From Sulfitobacter sp. W027 (GTDB taxonomy: Bacteria; Pseudomonadota; Alphaproteobacteria; Rhodobacterales; Rhodobacteraceae): DNA of 64,000 nt. The position numbers and the translations under genes are program-made. This document shows, piece after piece, positions 56,045 to 64,000 of the stretch. The notes below the pieces were generated by a model that was not told the DNA's origin, searched no databases, and saw only the letters and a program-made list of their open reading frames with translations. Positions within the stretch are counted from its first letter, which is position 1; the number at the start of each line of letters is the position of its first letter. The stretch spans positions 1,179,501 to 1,243,500 of the forward strand of contig NZ_CP083564.1 of assembly GCF_025143985.1 (NCBI RefSeq), given 5' to 3'.

Positions 56045-56707
56045 TCAGGCGCGGTAGTCCGCCAAAGTCTTCCCCGGTTCATCAACGAAGAGTTCGGGCA
56101 GGGCTTCGGCACTCTCGATCAGGTCCAGCCGGAAGGTGGCAAAGCGCTCCGCGCTCTCGGACCACACGGTCAGCACCCAAAACCGCCCCCAATTCTCGAC
56201 CTTCAGCGGTCGGACGACTTGACCGCCGCTGTCCGCTACTCCGATCCGTAACTTTTGCCGCGCCTGTACTGCCGCACGCAACACCGGGAGATGGGCGAAG
56301 ACCCGTGTGGCTTTTCCCTGCGACCTCAGCGCTTGTGACCAAGCGGCCCCCTCGGCAATGGCCTCGGTCGGCAGTACCGCGTCGAACTTCGCGGCCAAAG
56401 TCTCCGCCGCCTCTTGCAGCCCCGGATCCCCGACCTCCGCCGCCACCGCAAGACCGAGGTTCAACGCCTCCAGCTCTGCCGGGGTCAGGGTCAGCGGGGG
56501 CAGGGTGATCGCGGGGGTGATCCGATAGCCTTCGCCCCGCGTCCCGGCAACGGGGAGGCCAGAGGCGCTGAGCTTGTCCATATCGCGGTAGATCGTGCGG
56601 GTGGAGATACCAAAGCGACGGGCCAGATCCTCGGCCCGGTGCACCTGCCCATCCCGCAGCCGGTCGATCAGCGCCACAAGGCGGTCTTCGGTTTTTACTG
56701 ACACCAT
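56045..56707 (-). CDS. YafY-type HTH/WYL transcriptional regulator
   Basis: The protein has 220 residues. The N-terminal helix-turn-helix is [45 protein letters not shown], an HTH_11/DeoR-like fold; a small wing follows (GTRGEGYRI). The remainder is WYL-like with [36 protein letters not shown] proteins sense small or nucleic-acid ligands. The start lies divergent from the tat operon with 184 bases between them, and a TGACA/TGTCA palindrome sits 19 bases upstream of its ATG. Confidence 0.85.
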   Translation of the reverse strand: MVSVKTEDRLVALIDRLRDGQVHRAEDLARRFGISTRTIYRDMDKLSASGLPVAGTRGEGYRITPAITLPPLTLTPAELEALNLGLAVAAEVGDPGLQEAAETLAAKFDAVLPTEAIAEGAAWSQALRSQGKATRVFAHLPVLRAAVQARQKLRIGVADSGGQVVRPLKVENWGRFWVLTVWSESAERFATFRLDLIESAEALPELFVDEPGKTLADYRA

Positions 56708-56725
56708 GGCGCCCCCTAACGCTCA

Positions 56726-56741
56726 TGACAAAAACATGTCA
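56726..56741. promoter_or_regulatory. Candidate operator of the YafY/WYL regulator
   Basis: TGACA (56726-56730), six bases, TGTCA (56737-56741) form a 5-bp inverted repeat. It lies just upstream of the regulator start (56707), in the divergent region towards tatA. Its position suits autoregulation. The link between this site and the regulator is inference. Confidence 0.45.
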
Positions 56742-56891
56742 CAAACGAAATTGCACGTCGGAAATTCTGGCTCCCACCCCACGCGGAGGCACCGCCACAC
56801 CGCTTTGCCCCTTCATGGCCCCGTCGCCGCCCGCTATCACAGGCAGGACAGGCGCTGCATGACTTGCGCCAAACATAATGGGAGAACAGAC

Positions 56892-57161
56892 ATGTTGAAC
56901 AATATCGGATTGCCGGGCCTGCTGCTGATCGCGGTTGTCGTGCTGGTGCTTTTTGGCCGTGGCAAGATTTCCTCGCTCATGGGCGAAGTCGGCAAAGGCA
57001 TCACCAGCTTCAAAAAGGGCATCAGCGAAGGCGAAGAAGAGACCAAGCGCGCGGACGACATCAAACATGTCGACGAAGTGCACCATGCTGACCTGCCCGA
57101 GCATGCCGATCAGGGCACGCATCCAAAGACCGACCTGAAGGCCGACAAGGACCGGGTGTAA
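56892..57161 (+). CDS. tatA: Sec-independent protein translocase subunit TatA
   Basis: ATG 56892 follows GGGAGAA, giving 89 residues; the frame is open upstream without a credible start. The N-terminal transmembrane helix ([21 protein letters not shown], with the FGRGK hinge) is followed by the amphipathic helix [19 protein letters not shown] and an acidic, His-rich tail ([19 protein letters not shown]). TatA oligomers form the pore for folded proteins. It heads the tatABC operon; tatB follows after 4 bases. Confidence 0.95.
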   Translation: MLNNIGLPGLLLIAVVVLVLFGRGKISSLMGEVGKGITSFKKGISEGEEETKRADDIKHVDEVHHADLPEHADQGTHPKTDLKADKDRV

Positions 57162-57165
57162 CCCG

Positions 57166-57810
57166 ATGTTCGATCTGGGTTGGACGGAACTTCTGGTCAT
57201 TGGCGTGGTGGCCCTGATCGTGGTCGGCCCCAAGGACCTGCCCGTGCTGTTTCGGCGCGTCGGGCAATTCGTGGGCAAGGCCAAGGGCATGGCGCGTGAA
57301 TTCAGTCAGGCGATGAACGACGCCGCTGATGAAAGCGGTATGCGCGAGATGTCCTCCTCGCTGAACAAATCGCTGAAAACGGCGACCAACCCGTTGGGCA
57401 GCGCGATGGACGAGGTGAAGGACGCGACCCGTTCGCTGACCAACTTTGACCCCGACAGCGAGACCGGCAAACTGGCGGCGCAAAAGGCAGAGGATGTGAA
57501 AAAGATCCAAGCCAGCACTGCCCGCGCTGCAGCCGAGCGCAAGCAACGCGAGGCGGCAGAGGCCATGGCGCAGGCCGAGGCGGCGGAGGCGAAGCTGTCT
57601 GACGCGACCCCGGTAGAGGCTGCCAAACCCGCCACCGCCAAGACGGCCGCGAAAAAGACGGCACCGGCGCGTCCCGTGATCGAGAAAGAGGTGGCCAAAC
57701 CGGCCCCTGCCAAAGCGGCGGCTAAAAAGCCCGCGGCCAAGAAACCCGCTGCGAAAAAGCCTGCCGCCAAGAAGCCAGCGACAGCCAAACCTGCTGCGAA
57801 AAAAGAGTAA
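57166..57810 (+). CDS. tatB: Sec-independent protein translocase subunit TatB, Lys/Ala-rich tail
   Basis: The protein has 214 residues. The start [20 protein letters not shown] followed by [15 protein letters not shown] is the TatB membrane helix and hinge. An amphipathic and a coiled region follow ([20 protein letters not shown]). From about residue 150 the tail is Ala/Lys/Pro-rich with repeated KKPAA units ([19 protein letters not shown]), lysine-rich like histone H1 tails. TatB recruits twin-arginine signal peptides together with TatC. Confidence 0.94.
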   Translation: MFDLGWTELLVIGVVALIVVGPKDLPVLFRRVGQFVGKAKGMAREFSQAMNDAADESGMREMSSSLNKSLKTATNPLGSAMDEVKDATRSLTNFDPDSETGKLAAQKAEDVKKIQASTARAAAERKQREAAEAMAQAEAAEAKLSDATPVEAAKPATAKTAAKKTAPARPVIEKEVAKPAPAKAAAKKPAAKKPAAKKPAAKKPATAKPAAKKE

Positions 57811-57815
57811 ATTAA

Positions 57816-58673
57816 ATGAGCGCCTCCGACGACTATGATATCGACGACAGCTCGGCCCCGCTGATCGAGCATCTGGCCGAGTTGCGCACGCGGCTCATCC
57901 ACTCTGTCATCGCCTTCATCATCGGTATGGTGATCTGCTTTACCGTCTGGAATCCGATCTTCAACTTCCTGACCGAACCGCTGTGCTCGGCCATGGCGGA
58001 ACGGGGTCAGGACGACTGCGGGCTGATCCTAATCAAGTTGCAAGAAGGTTTCTTTGTTGCGATCTCGATCTCGCTTTTGGGCGGTCTGGTGCTGGGCTTT
58101 CCCTTCATTAGCTACCAGCTGTGGCGCTTTGTGGCACCGGGGCTTTACAAGAACGAGAAGGGCGCCTTTCTGCCCTTCCTGATTTCCTCGCCGGTGATGT
58201 TTTTCCTCGGCGCGGCCTTTGCCTTCTACGTCGTCACCCCGCTGGCCTTCGACTTCTTCCTTGGGTTCCAGCAGGCTGGCACGCTTGTTGGTGAGGGCCC
58301 GGATGGCGAGAGCGGCATCGCCGCCATCGCTTTCCAAGGCTCCGCGCAGGAATACCTTTCGCTTACGATCAAGTTCATCGTGGCCTTTGGTCTTTGCTTC
58401 CAGCTTCCTGTTCTGCTGACGCTGATGGGCAAGGCCGGGCTGGTCAGTTCTGAAGGTCTTGGCAACGTCCGTAAATATGCTGTGGTGGCGATCCTGGTGT
58501 TGGCCGCGCTGGTCACCCCGCCGGACGTGATCACGCAGGTGATCCTCTTCGTGGTGGTCTATGGCCTTTATGAAATCTCGATCTTCCTCGTGCGCCGGGT
58601 CGAGAAAAAGCGTGACGAAAAGCTGCGCGAAGAGGGCTACTTTGACGACGAGGACGAGGAAGACCTGCTGTGA
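57816..58673 (+). CDS. tatC: Sec-independent protein translocase subunit TatC
   Basis: The protein has 285 residues with six membrane helices. The conserved cytoplasmic N-terminus is [21 protein letters not shown], the first periplasmic loop carries [14 protein letters not shown], and the first cytoplasmic loop [20 protein letters not shown] has the signal-peptide-binding Glu. Later parts are [22 protein letters not shown] and [19 protein letters not shown]. The C-terminal tail is very acidic (DDEDEEDLL). Its stop overlaps the next gene by GTGA. Confidence 0.96.
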   Translation: MSASDDYDIDDSSAPLIEHLAELRTRLIHSVIAFIIGMVICFTVWNPIFNFLTEPLCSAMAERGQDDCGLILIKLQEGFFVAISISLLGGLVLGFPFISYQLWRFVAPGLYKNEKGAFLPFLISSPVMFFLGAAFAFYVVTPLAFDFFLGFQQAGTLVGEGPDGESGIAAIAFQGSAQEYLSLTIKFIVAFGLCFQLPVLLTLMGKAGLVSSEGLGNVRKYAVVAILVLAALVTPPDVITQVILFVVVYGLYEISIFLVRRVEKKRDEKLREEGYFDDEDEEDLL

Positions 58674-59518
58674 TCGACGACCCGATGGACCGTATTGCGG
58701 CGGCGCTGGAGCGTATGTCTCCGGCGCCGCTTTCAGCCCCGGACTTTGACGCGGCGACGGCGTTCGTCTGGCACACAGATCCTGATCGACTGGTGCCGGT
58801 GCCGCAGGTCGCGCGGATTGACCTGTCATTGCTGATTGGCGTTGACCGGGCAAGGGATACCCTTTTGGCCAACACACGCCAGTTTGCTGCCGGACTGCCA
58901 GCAAATAACGCACTGCTTTGGGGTGCGCGGGGTATGGGGAAATCCAGCCTTGTCAAAGCGATGCATGCGGATGTTCAAGCATCACATGAAGCGTTGCGCA
59001 TCGTGGAGTTGCAGCGCGAAGACCTGCCTTCGGTCGGGCGTCTGCTGAGCCTTCTGCGCGGGGCGTCGCAGCGATTCATTCTCTTCTGCGATGACCTCAG
59101 CTTTGGCCATGACGACGCGCATTACAAATCGCTGAAGGCGGTGCTGGATGGCGGCATTGAGGGGCGGCCTGATAACGTCGTGCTCTATGCCACATCGAAC
59201 CGCCGTCACCTGATGCCGCGCGACATGATCGAGAATGAGCGTGGCAGTGCGATCAATCCCTCGGAGGCGGTGGAGGAGAAGGTCTCTCTCTCTGACCGTT
59301 TTGGGCTGTGGCTTGGGTTCCATCCCTGCGATCAAGACCAGTATCTCGCCATGATCCGTGGATATTGCGATGCCTTCGGCGTCAAGATTGACGAGGACAC
59401 ATTGCGCGCCGAGGCCGTCGAATGGCAGGCCACGCGGGGTGCCCGTTCGGGCCGGGTGGCGTGGCAGTATTTCGTAGATTTGGCAGGCCGAAAGGGTGTC
59501 CACGTCTCAGGCGGGTGA
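58670..59518 (+). CDS. DUF815 family P-loop ATPase
   Basis: The protein has 282 residues from GTG 58670, in a 4-base overlap with tatC. The AAA-like core has Walker [19 protein letters not shown], Walker [12 protein letters not shown], a sensor segment [18 protein letters not shown] and [21 protein letters not shown]. The lysine-rich [15 protein letters not shown] loop is typical of DUF815. Family function is unclear; the AAA fold points to remodelling. Coupling to tatC is common in this group but no role in Tat export has been shown, to my knowledge. Confidence 0.88.
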   Translation: MIDDPMDRIAAALERMSPAPLSAPDFDAATAFVWHTDPDRLVPVPQVARIDLSLLIGVDRARDTLLANTRQFAAGLPANNALLWGARGMGKSSLVKAMHADVQASHEALRIVELQREDLPSVGRLLSLLRGASQRFILFCDDLSFGHDDAHYKSLKAVLDGGIEGRPDNVVLYATSNRRHLMPRDMIENERGSAINPSEAVEEKVSLSDRFGLWLGFHPCDQDQYLAMIRGYCDAFGVKIDEDTLRAEAVEWQATRGARSGRVAWQYFVDLAGRKGVHVSGG

Positions 59519-59546
59519 GTGACGCTTTCTGGGGTCTAGAATTAAG

Positions 59547-59571
59547 GGGGCCTGCATGATCTGCAGGCCCC
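59547..59571. terminator. Hairpin terminator between convergent genes
   Basis: GGGGCCTGCA (59547-59556), loop TGATC, TGCAGGCCCC (59562-59571) form a perfect 10-bp stem. It stands between the DUF815 gene (stop 59518) and the minus-strand LysM lipoprotein gene (stop 59585). U tracts are short on both sides (TTAT and TTAATT), so efficiency is uncertain. Confidence 0.7.
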
Positions 59572-59584
59572 TTATGTCGTCCGT

Positions 59585-60835
59585 TTACTGAATGTATGGC
59601 GTTGGATCGACGCTCTCAAAGCCTTTGCGCACTTCGAAATGCACATGCGATTCCGATCCGCCGCGCAGTTTCGCAATCTGCTGGCCTCGGCTGACGGTAT
59701 CGCCTTTTGCAACATTGACGCCGTCCACATTGGCATAGACGGTCAACAGGTTGTCCGGGTGGCGCACCACGACAATCGGGATGCCCTCTGCGCTCTTGGT
59801 GATGGCGGCGACGGTGCCCCCTTCGGCGGCCTTGACCGGTGCGCCGGGGCTGCCTTGGATGTTGATACCTTCATTCTTGCCCTTCGCATAAGCGCGGATG
59901 ATAGAGCCTTGGACAGGCGGCGTCATTTTGGAGGCTTTCGCGGGTGCAGTTGGCTTGCCGACATCGGCCACGGGTTTTTCAGGCTCGGCTTTGGGCGGCA
60001 AAGGTTTCGCGGTCTCATCCTGCGGCAGCGGCTTGGCAGCCGAGGGGGGCGTCGGTGTGGGGCTGCCTGCGCCGGGGGCGCTGGTGACCGGCTCAAGGGG
60101 CCGCGATGCGGCGGCGCTGGAGGCGGTGTTGGTGGCCAGACGTGGGGGCGCTTGCTTTTCGACCGGGATCAGTAGGAATTGACCTTCACGGATCGCGAAA
60201 TCGGGGCCAAGGCCGTTCCATTCGGCCAGCGCTTTGACTGGCACATTATAGAGGCGGGCAACGGTATAGGCCGTCTCGCCGCGCTCCACCCGGTGACGGA
60301 CGGGCTCTTTGGATTGCGGTGCCGCGGGCTGAGGTGCGGGCGCGCTTGTGGTGGGGTTGCTGCTTGCGGGCGGCAGACTTTGCGTCTGCACCGTTGGCGT
60401 CACCGGGGCGCGGTCAATCGCGCTGCCTGCGAGGGTGGTGATGTCGACGCTGCCATCGGTGCCGGGGGCGGGTTCGGCCACACGGCGGGGCAGGGCAATG
60501 ATCTCTCCTTGACGCAGCGGCACGTCCAGTTCGATGCCGTTGTAACGCGCCAGTTCATTGCCGTTGGCCCCTACACGGTTGGCCACGTCCTTCAAGGTAT
60601 CACCGCGCCGGGCGACGGCCACCTGATATGTGGGGTAGGCGATCACCCCCCGCGCGTCAGGTTTGGGCCGCTCGGCCAGTGGCCCGCGCGCGGCGTCGGC
60701 GGTCGTAAAGCCATCGCCAAAGGTGCTGCGCATGTCGTAGTCCAGCGGCTGATTTTCGCAACCGGCCAGCAGTATCGCACTGGTTCCGGCCATTAGGGTC
60801 AGCCGCATGGGGCGGCGCAAGCGTGTTTGGCGCAT
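59585..60835 (-). CDS. LysM/LytM (M23-like) lipoprotein, probable amidase activator
   Basis: ATG 60835 (MRQTRLRRPMRLTLMAG) has GAGGAC at good spacing, giving 416 residues. The signal peptide ends in lipobox LLAGC. Two LysM repeats bind peptidoglycan (YQVAVARRGDTLKDVANRVG, HRVERGETAYTVARLYNVP). A Pro/Ala-rich linker leads to the LytM domain (310-416). The zinc ligands are not all present: the first His and Asp (HxxxD) are Asn321 and Asn325, while His397 and His399 (HVHFEV) remain. This resembles NlpD/EnvC, which activate amidases rather than cut. It follows surE-pcm, the usual nlpD neighbourhood. Confidence 0.88.
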   Translation of the reverse strand: MRQTRLRRPMRLTLMAGTSAILLAGCENQPLDYDMRSTFGDGFTTADAARGPLAERPKPDARGVIAYPTYQVAVARRGDTLKDVANRVGANGNELARYNGIELDVPLRQGEIIALPRRVAEPAPGTDGSVDITTLAGSAIDRAPVTPTVQTQSLPPASSNPTTSAPAPQPAAPQSKEPVRHRVERGETAYTVARLYNVPVKALAEWNGLGPDFAIREGQFLLIPVEKQAPPRLATNTASSAAASRPLEPVTSAPGAGSPTPTPPSAAKPLPQDETAKPLPPKAEPEKPVADVGKPTAPAKASKMTPPVQGSIIRAYAKGKNEGINIQGSPGAPVKAAEGGTVAAITKSAEGIPIVVVRHPDNLLTVYANVDGVNVAKGDTVSRGQQIAKLRGGSESHVHFEVRKGFESVDPTPYIQ

Positions 60836-60890
60836 CTGCAAGTCCTCATCCTCGCCCCTGAACGATATGGGGCGTTGTCTCTCTAACCTA

Positions 60891-61547
60891 TTAACCGTCC
60901 TTGCCCAAGCCTTCCAGCAGGGGGACAAAGCGCACGGCACGCAATTCGTCGTATTCCAGCCCGTCAGCGGTCTTTCGCACACGAATTAGGTGCTGAACCG
61001 TGTCGGATTGGCCCACGGGCAGCACCATGATGCCACCCTCTTTTAGTTGGGCAAGCAGGGGGCCGGGCGGGTCTTCAGCGGCGGCGGTCACGATGATCCG
61101 GTCGAATGGCGCCTGCTCGGCAAGGCCAAAGCTACCGTCGGCGGTGATCGCGGTGATGTTGTTAAGATCCATCGCCTCAAACACGCCACGGGCTTCTTGC
61201 ACCAAGCGCCGGTGCCGGTCGATCGTATAGACCCGCCGCGCGAGCTTGCTGAGGATCGCCGCCTGATAGCCCGAGCCTGTGCCGATTTCGAGCACCTTAT
61301 CGCGGGATGACACCTGCAAGGCTTGGCTCATCAAGCCCACGACGGAGGGTTGGCTGATCGTCTGGCCGCAGGCGATGGGCAGGGGCATATCCTCATAGGC
61401 GCGGCTTGCGAAGATGCCGCGAATGAAGGGGCCGCGGTCGATCGCTTCCATCGCTGTCAGGACACGCGCGTCCGTCACGCCCTTGGAGCGCAGCGCGTAG
61501 AGGAACTGCATCTTGCGTTCGGCCTCAGAGATCGGCTCTTCGTTCAT
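60891..61547 (-). CDS. pcm: Protein-L-isoaspartate O-methyltransferase
   Basis: The protein has 218 residues. SAM-dependent methyltransferase signatures are ETGxGSGYQ-type [18 protein letters not shown], the preceding [17 protein letters not shown] and the C-terminal [27 protein letters not shown]. It methylates L-isoaspartyl residues in aged proteins to start repair. The start overlaps the surE stop by 4 bases (ATGA), the standard surE-pcm-nlpD arrangement. Confidence 0.95.
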   Translation of the reverse strand: MNEEPISEAERKMQFLYALRSKGVTDARVLTAMEAIDRGPFIRGIFASRAYEDMPLPIACGQTISQPSVVGLMSQALQVSSRDKVLEIGTGSGYQAAILSKLARRVYTIDRHRRLVQEARGVFEAMDLNNITAITADGSFGLAEQAPFDRIIVTAAAEDPPGPLLAQLKEGGIMVLPVGQSDTVQHLIRVRKTADGLEYDELRAVRFVPLLEGLGKDG

Positions 61548-62329
61548 CCGTTAATGCCTGTGAGCGTTTCAAGTGCTGCGTGGTCCGTCAGGTCGCAGCG
61601 CATTGGGGTGACCGAAACGTAGCCGTCAAGGTTCACGCAGGCGTCGCTGCCCGCTGCGGTCTGCACACGCTGATCCCCACCCTTGATCCACAAAAAGCGC
61701 CGGCCCGAGGGCGACAGATGCGCTTCGGTCGAAAACCCGGTGCCGGGGCGACGGCCCTGAGGGGCCAGCCGGATGCCGCGCACGTCCGCACCCGCGACGG
61801 GGGGGAAGTTAACGTTGTAGAAAAGGCCATAGGCGGCCTCTTCGCTGGGACTGTGGTCCAGAATGCGGCGGCAGGTTTCAACGCCGTGTTGGGCGGCGGC
61901 CTCAAAAGGATCGGCCAGATCGCGGTTCGCCGGGCCGTAGTATTGCGACAGGGCGATGGCGGGAAGGCCCTGCAGGGCCGCCTCGATCGCGCCGCCAAGC
62001 GTCCCGGAATAGAGCGCGTTTTCAGCGGCATTGTTGCCCCGGTTCACGCCGGAAAGCACCAGATCAGGCGGGGCGGCGGTCATCGTGTCGTAGATCGCGG
62101 CGAGCACGCAGTCGGCGGGGGAGCCTTCGGTAGCGAAAACACGGTCGTCCAGTTGCGAGATCATCATCGGCTTGGTGTAGCTGATGCAATGGCCCACGCC
62201 GGATTGCTCGAATGCGGGTGCAACGGTCCAGACCTCGCCCTTAGGCCCGGCCAACTCCTCGGCAATGGCGCGCAGCACGGCCAGACCGGGCGCGTTGATG
62301 CCGTCATCGTTTGTAATCAGAATGCGCAT
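61544..62329 (-). CDS. surE: 5'/3'-nucleotidase SurE
   Basis: The protein has 261 residues. The metal-binding N-terminus [18 protein letters not shown] carries the Asp-Asp pair. The segment [13 protein letters not shown] contains the conserved Ser, and [25 protein letters not shown] the Asn and Ser of the active site. It hydrolyses nucleoside monophosphates and is often needed in stationary phase. It is the first gene of the surE-pcm-LysM cluster. Confidence 0.95.
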   Translation of the reverse strand: MRILITNDDGINAPGLAVLRAIAEELAGPKGEVWTVAPAFEQSGVGHCISYTKPMMISQLDDRVFATEGSPADCVLAAIYDTMTAAPPDLVLSGVNRGNNAAENALYSGTLGGAIEAALQGLPAIALSQYYGPANRDLADPFEAAAQHGVETCRRILDHSPSEEAAYGLFYNVNFPPVAGADVRGIRLAPQGRRPGTGFSTEAHLSPSGRRFLWIKGGDQRVQTAAGSDACVNLDGYVSVTPMRCDLTDHAALETLTGING

Positions 62330-62401
62330 GAAAGGCCCCTTTTTGCCTTGATAGGCGAGGGGCGGACCGGCGGCAAGCGCAGCGCGCCGGTGCCGCGCGG
62401 T

Positions 62402-63055
62402 TCAGGAGGCGGAGTTTTCCGACAGTTGCGCCAATACCGCAGCGGCCTGCGTGGCGGTGTCGCTCAGCGCCGCGCGGTCTTCACCGGGGAAGAAGCGCGC
62501 GCGGGTGGCGGTGGGCATCGGGTCGGGCATGAGGATATGGACGCGCGGGCCGATCTGCGCGGTCTCGACCTGCCAAGAGGTCGCCAGCGCGATCTGCGCG
62601 GCCTTGGTGGCCCCGTAGCTGCCGAAGAATTTCGTACCAGCGCGCGGATCGTCAAAAAAGACCGCCGTGCCATCCGTCCCAAGAAGCGGCGAGACGAAGG
62701 TGATCAGCCGCGCCGTGGCGGTGATGTTGCCGGCAATGGATTTCTCCATATCCTTAGCGTCGATATGGTCGGTCGGGGTGAGCGGTGCCGCATGGATCGC
62801 GCAATGCAACCAAAGGTCCAGACCCCCCCAGCGGTCGTGGATACCACGGCAGAGCACGGCCATCGCATCGGCGTTGGTGATGTCCATCGGGGCCAGTGTG
62901 GCGCTGCCACCCTTGGCTTGGATGCGGTCATCCAGCTCTTCCAACGCGCCGGTTGTGCGACCGACCGCGATGATATGATGGGTGGGGGCAAAGGCCTCTG
63001 CCAATGCGGCTCCAAGGCCGCGCGACGCGCCGGTGATCAATGCTGTCTTGCTCAT
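62402..63055 (-). CDS. Short-chain dehydrogenase/reductase, C-factor-like
   Basis: The start is ATG 63055 (MSKTALITGASRGLGAALAEA), 217 residues; a start at 63070 would add five residues. The classical SDR pattern TGASRGLG binds NAD(P). The catalytic Tyr and Lys are present in FFGSYGATKAAQIAL (YxxxK). A short linker follows and the C-terminus ends VLAQLSENSAS. Substrate is unknown. It lies 72 bases from the divergent-side neighbour surE on the same strand, so it could be the start of that run. Confidence 0.82.
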   Translation of the reverse strand: MSKTALITGASRGLGAALAEAFAPTHHIIAVGRTTGALEELDDRIQAKGGSATLAPMDITNADAMAVLCRGIHDRWGGLDLWLHCAIHAAPLTPTDHIDAKDMEKSIAGNITATARLITFVSPLLGTDGTAVFFDDPRAGTKFFGSYGATKAAQIALATSWQVETAQIGPRVHILMPDPMPTATRARFFPGEDRAALSDTATQAAAVLAQLSENSAS

Positions 63056-63120
63056 GACCGCGATGTGCACTGCCCCGCGCGGCAGGTCAAGAGGCGCGGT
63101 GTCGCGCCCCTTTGATCGTG

Positions 63121-63381
63121 TCAGCCCTGCGGCAAGCGCAGTACCTTATTGCCGCGACGGCTAGAGAGCACGAGTGTGCCCTGTCCAATGGCCGCCACAA
63201 TACCGCCTGCGACTTGATCGCCCACTTCGACGCGGGAAATCTTGCCGCCGCCTTCGCGGATCAGCGCGCCGGGCGTGCTGTCGCTGCCGAAGATGCCAAT
63301 CAGCGCGGTGCTGGACAGATCGGCCTTTTCAGTTGCCAGATCGGAGACTTTCTTTGGGGTCGGGGTCCCAGTGCTCGCCAT
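63121..63381 (-). CDS. Small protein with GspC/PulC HR-like segment
   Basis: ATG 63381 (MASTGTPTPKKVSDLA) follows GAAAGGCAC, giving 86 residues; the frame is open further upstream. The C-terminal 55 residues (TALIGIFGSDSTPGALIREG, ISRVEVGDQVAGGIVAAIG, QGTLVLSSRRGNKVLRLPQG) have the beta-rich pattern of the HR domain of type II secretion protein C and PilP-like pilus proteins. The membrane anchor and long linker of GspC are absent. Function is unknown; no other secretion gene lies nearby. Confidence 0.6.
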   Translation of the reverse strand: MASTGTPTPKKVSDLATEKADLSSTALIGIFGSDSTPGALIREGGGKISRVEVGDQVAGGIVAAIGQGTLVLSSRRGNKVLRLPQG

Positions 63382-63447
63382 GATGTGCCTTTCGCCTGTG
63401 GTTGCGTTTCGCGCGGCAGTCCCCCGCGCTCGCAAACCGTCAGCTAA

Positions 63448-63473
63448 CCCCTGCCGCAGTGCAGCGGAAGGGG
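63448..63473. other. Imperfect GC hairpin downstream of ferredoxin-NADP reductase
   Basis: CCCCTGCCGC (63448-63457) can pair with GCGGAAGGGG (63464-63473) with one mismatch and a 6-base loop. On the minus strand, which carries the reductase gene ending at 63571, no clear U tract follows. On the plus strand GCGTTTT follows but no plus-strand gene precedes it. It may end the reductase transcript. Confidence 0.35.
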
Positions 63474-63570
63474 GCGTTTTGGGGATGCGCAGGGTTCTGC
63501 TTGATCGTCGGCAAAGCAGCGCCGACGGCTCCTTTGTAACGCTGCGACCTTTCGTAAGGCTTAACTCGGG

Positions 63571-64000
63571 TTAGCCCACGAAAGCCTTTTCAACGACGAA
63601 ATGCTGGGGGTCGGAATTGGCACCCTCGGTCAGGCCAAAGCCTTCGAGAATCTCCATGATATCCTTGTTGAAGCCCAGGCTGCCGCAGACCATGGCGCGG
63701 TCGTGGGCGGCGTTGATCTGAGGCACGCCGAGATCTTTGAACACCGTGCCATCCTGCAAAAGGTGCGTGATCCGGCCCATTTTGGGGCTCTCTTCGCGGG
63801 TGGTGGTCGGGTAATAGCGGATCTTGGCGAGGTTTTCGGGGCCGATCAGCTCTTGCATCAGTTCGTCGGCCTTCAGTCCTTCGATCAACTGTCGGCCATA
63901 CTCCAGTTCCGCCACATCGCGGCAGGTGTGGGTGACGATAACCTCGTCGAATTTCTCATAGGTCTCGGGCTCACGCAGCAGACTGGCGAAAGGGGCAAAG
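63571..64000 (-). CDS. fpr: Ferredoxin--NADP(+) reductase, C-terminal part
   Basis: The frame is open to the window edge, so only about 142 C-terminal residues are present; any internal start such as 63915 is not the true one. Conserved FNR features are FDEVIVTHTCRDVAELEYGR, KIRYYPTTTREESP, the NADP-binding MVCGSLGFNKDIMEILEGFG and the C-terminal HFVVEKAFVG, typical of the bacterial plant-type-like Fpr group. It transfers electrons between NADPH and ferredoxin or flavodoxin. The start and FAD domain lie outside the window. Confidence 0.9.
   Translation of the reverse strand, partial: FAPFASLLREPETYEKFDEVIVTHTCRDVAELEYGRQLIEGLKADELMQELIGPENLAKIRYYPTTTREESPKMGRITHLLQDGTVFKDLGVPQINAAHDRAMVCGSLGFNKDIMEILEGFGLTEGANSDPQHFVVEKAFVG

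Noticed and set aside
57712..57807. Repeats in the tatB tail as a CRISPR or mobile repeat
   Set aside because: They are in-frame codons for KKPAA units with synonymous variation and no spacers, so this is protein-level low complexity.
63506..63527. CGTCGGC/GCCGACG hairpin as the terminator of ferredoxin-NADP reductase
   Set aside because: Only a 7-bp stem with an 8-base loop and no U tract on either strand.

Overview
The window reads as chromosomal core DNA of an alphaproteobacterium of the order Rhodobacterales, most likely the marine Roseobacter group. This is inferred from protein style, from the gene order of the complex I operon (with the small DUF5337 and DUF5333 proteins embedded in it), from nuoN-birA-coaX-rnj linkage, from a compact leucine degradation cluster and from high-GC palindromes typical of the group. 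No species can be assigned from sequence alone. No tRNA, rRNA, CRISPR array, insertion sequence, phage or integration site was seen, and no gene-free stretch exceeds 300 bases.

Layout. 1-2900 (+): the end of an FAD-dependent oxidoreductase and two tandem M20 amidohydrolases. 2955-6299 (-): a LPS core glycosyltransferase, waaA and moaA. 6385-12400: a small lipoprotein, then glmU-glmS-alkD-like on the minus strand, a phosphoglycolate phosphatase, an orphan small protein and a PPOX-fold protein. 12545-22822 (+): a leucine/isovalerate catabolic operon (isovaleryl-CoA dehydrogenase, acyl-CoA synthetase, both methylcrotonyl-CoA carboxylase subunits, methylglutaconyl-CoA hydratase, HMG-CoA lyase), with a lysozyme-inhibitor-like secreted protein, a DUF1622 membrane protein, a flavodoxin-type reductase and a GST in the same tightly packed run.

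22985-41601 (+): the full 14-gene NADH dehydrogenase (complex I) operon nuoA-N, interleaved with many accessory reading frames: a 57-residue membrane peptide, a 26-codon frame coupled at both ends, a membrane/HhH protein whose C-terminal domain is a paralogue of the extension on NuoE, DUF5337, two putative lipoproteins, DUF5333, a cysteine-less carboxymuconolactone decarboxylase-like protein and a 25-residue membrane peptide. birA, coaX and rnj follow on the same strand to 44831. The biotin ligase would charge the carboxylase encoded upstream.

44815-64000: mixed housekeeping and accessory genes. These are a secreted protein of unknown role, a DEAD-box RNA helicase, a glycosyltransferase, prfC, a SnoaL-like protein, a Hint-domain protein, an SDR lacking the catalytic Tyr and Lys, a sodium:solute symporter, an ABC ATPase without permeases fused by overlap to two tandem Lin0512 proteins, a WYL regulator, tatABC with a DUF815 ATPase, then a stationary-phase/envelope set on the minus strand (surE, pcm, a LysM-LytM lipoprotein with degenerate zinc ligands), an SDR, a GspC-like small protein and the end of ferredoxin-NADP reductase.

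The strongest candidates for undescribed biology are the accessory proteins and micro-ORFs of the complex I operon, above all the duplicated HhH domain, and the ABC ATPase plus Lin0512 pair. Start codons were re-chosen where a ribosome binding site or family N-terminus argued against the longest frame. All functional statements rest on reading motifs by eye; no database search was possible.
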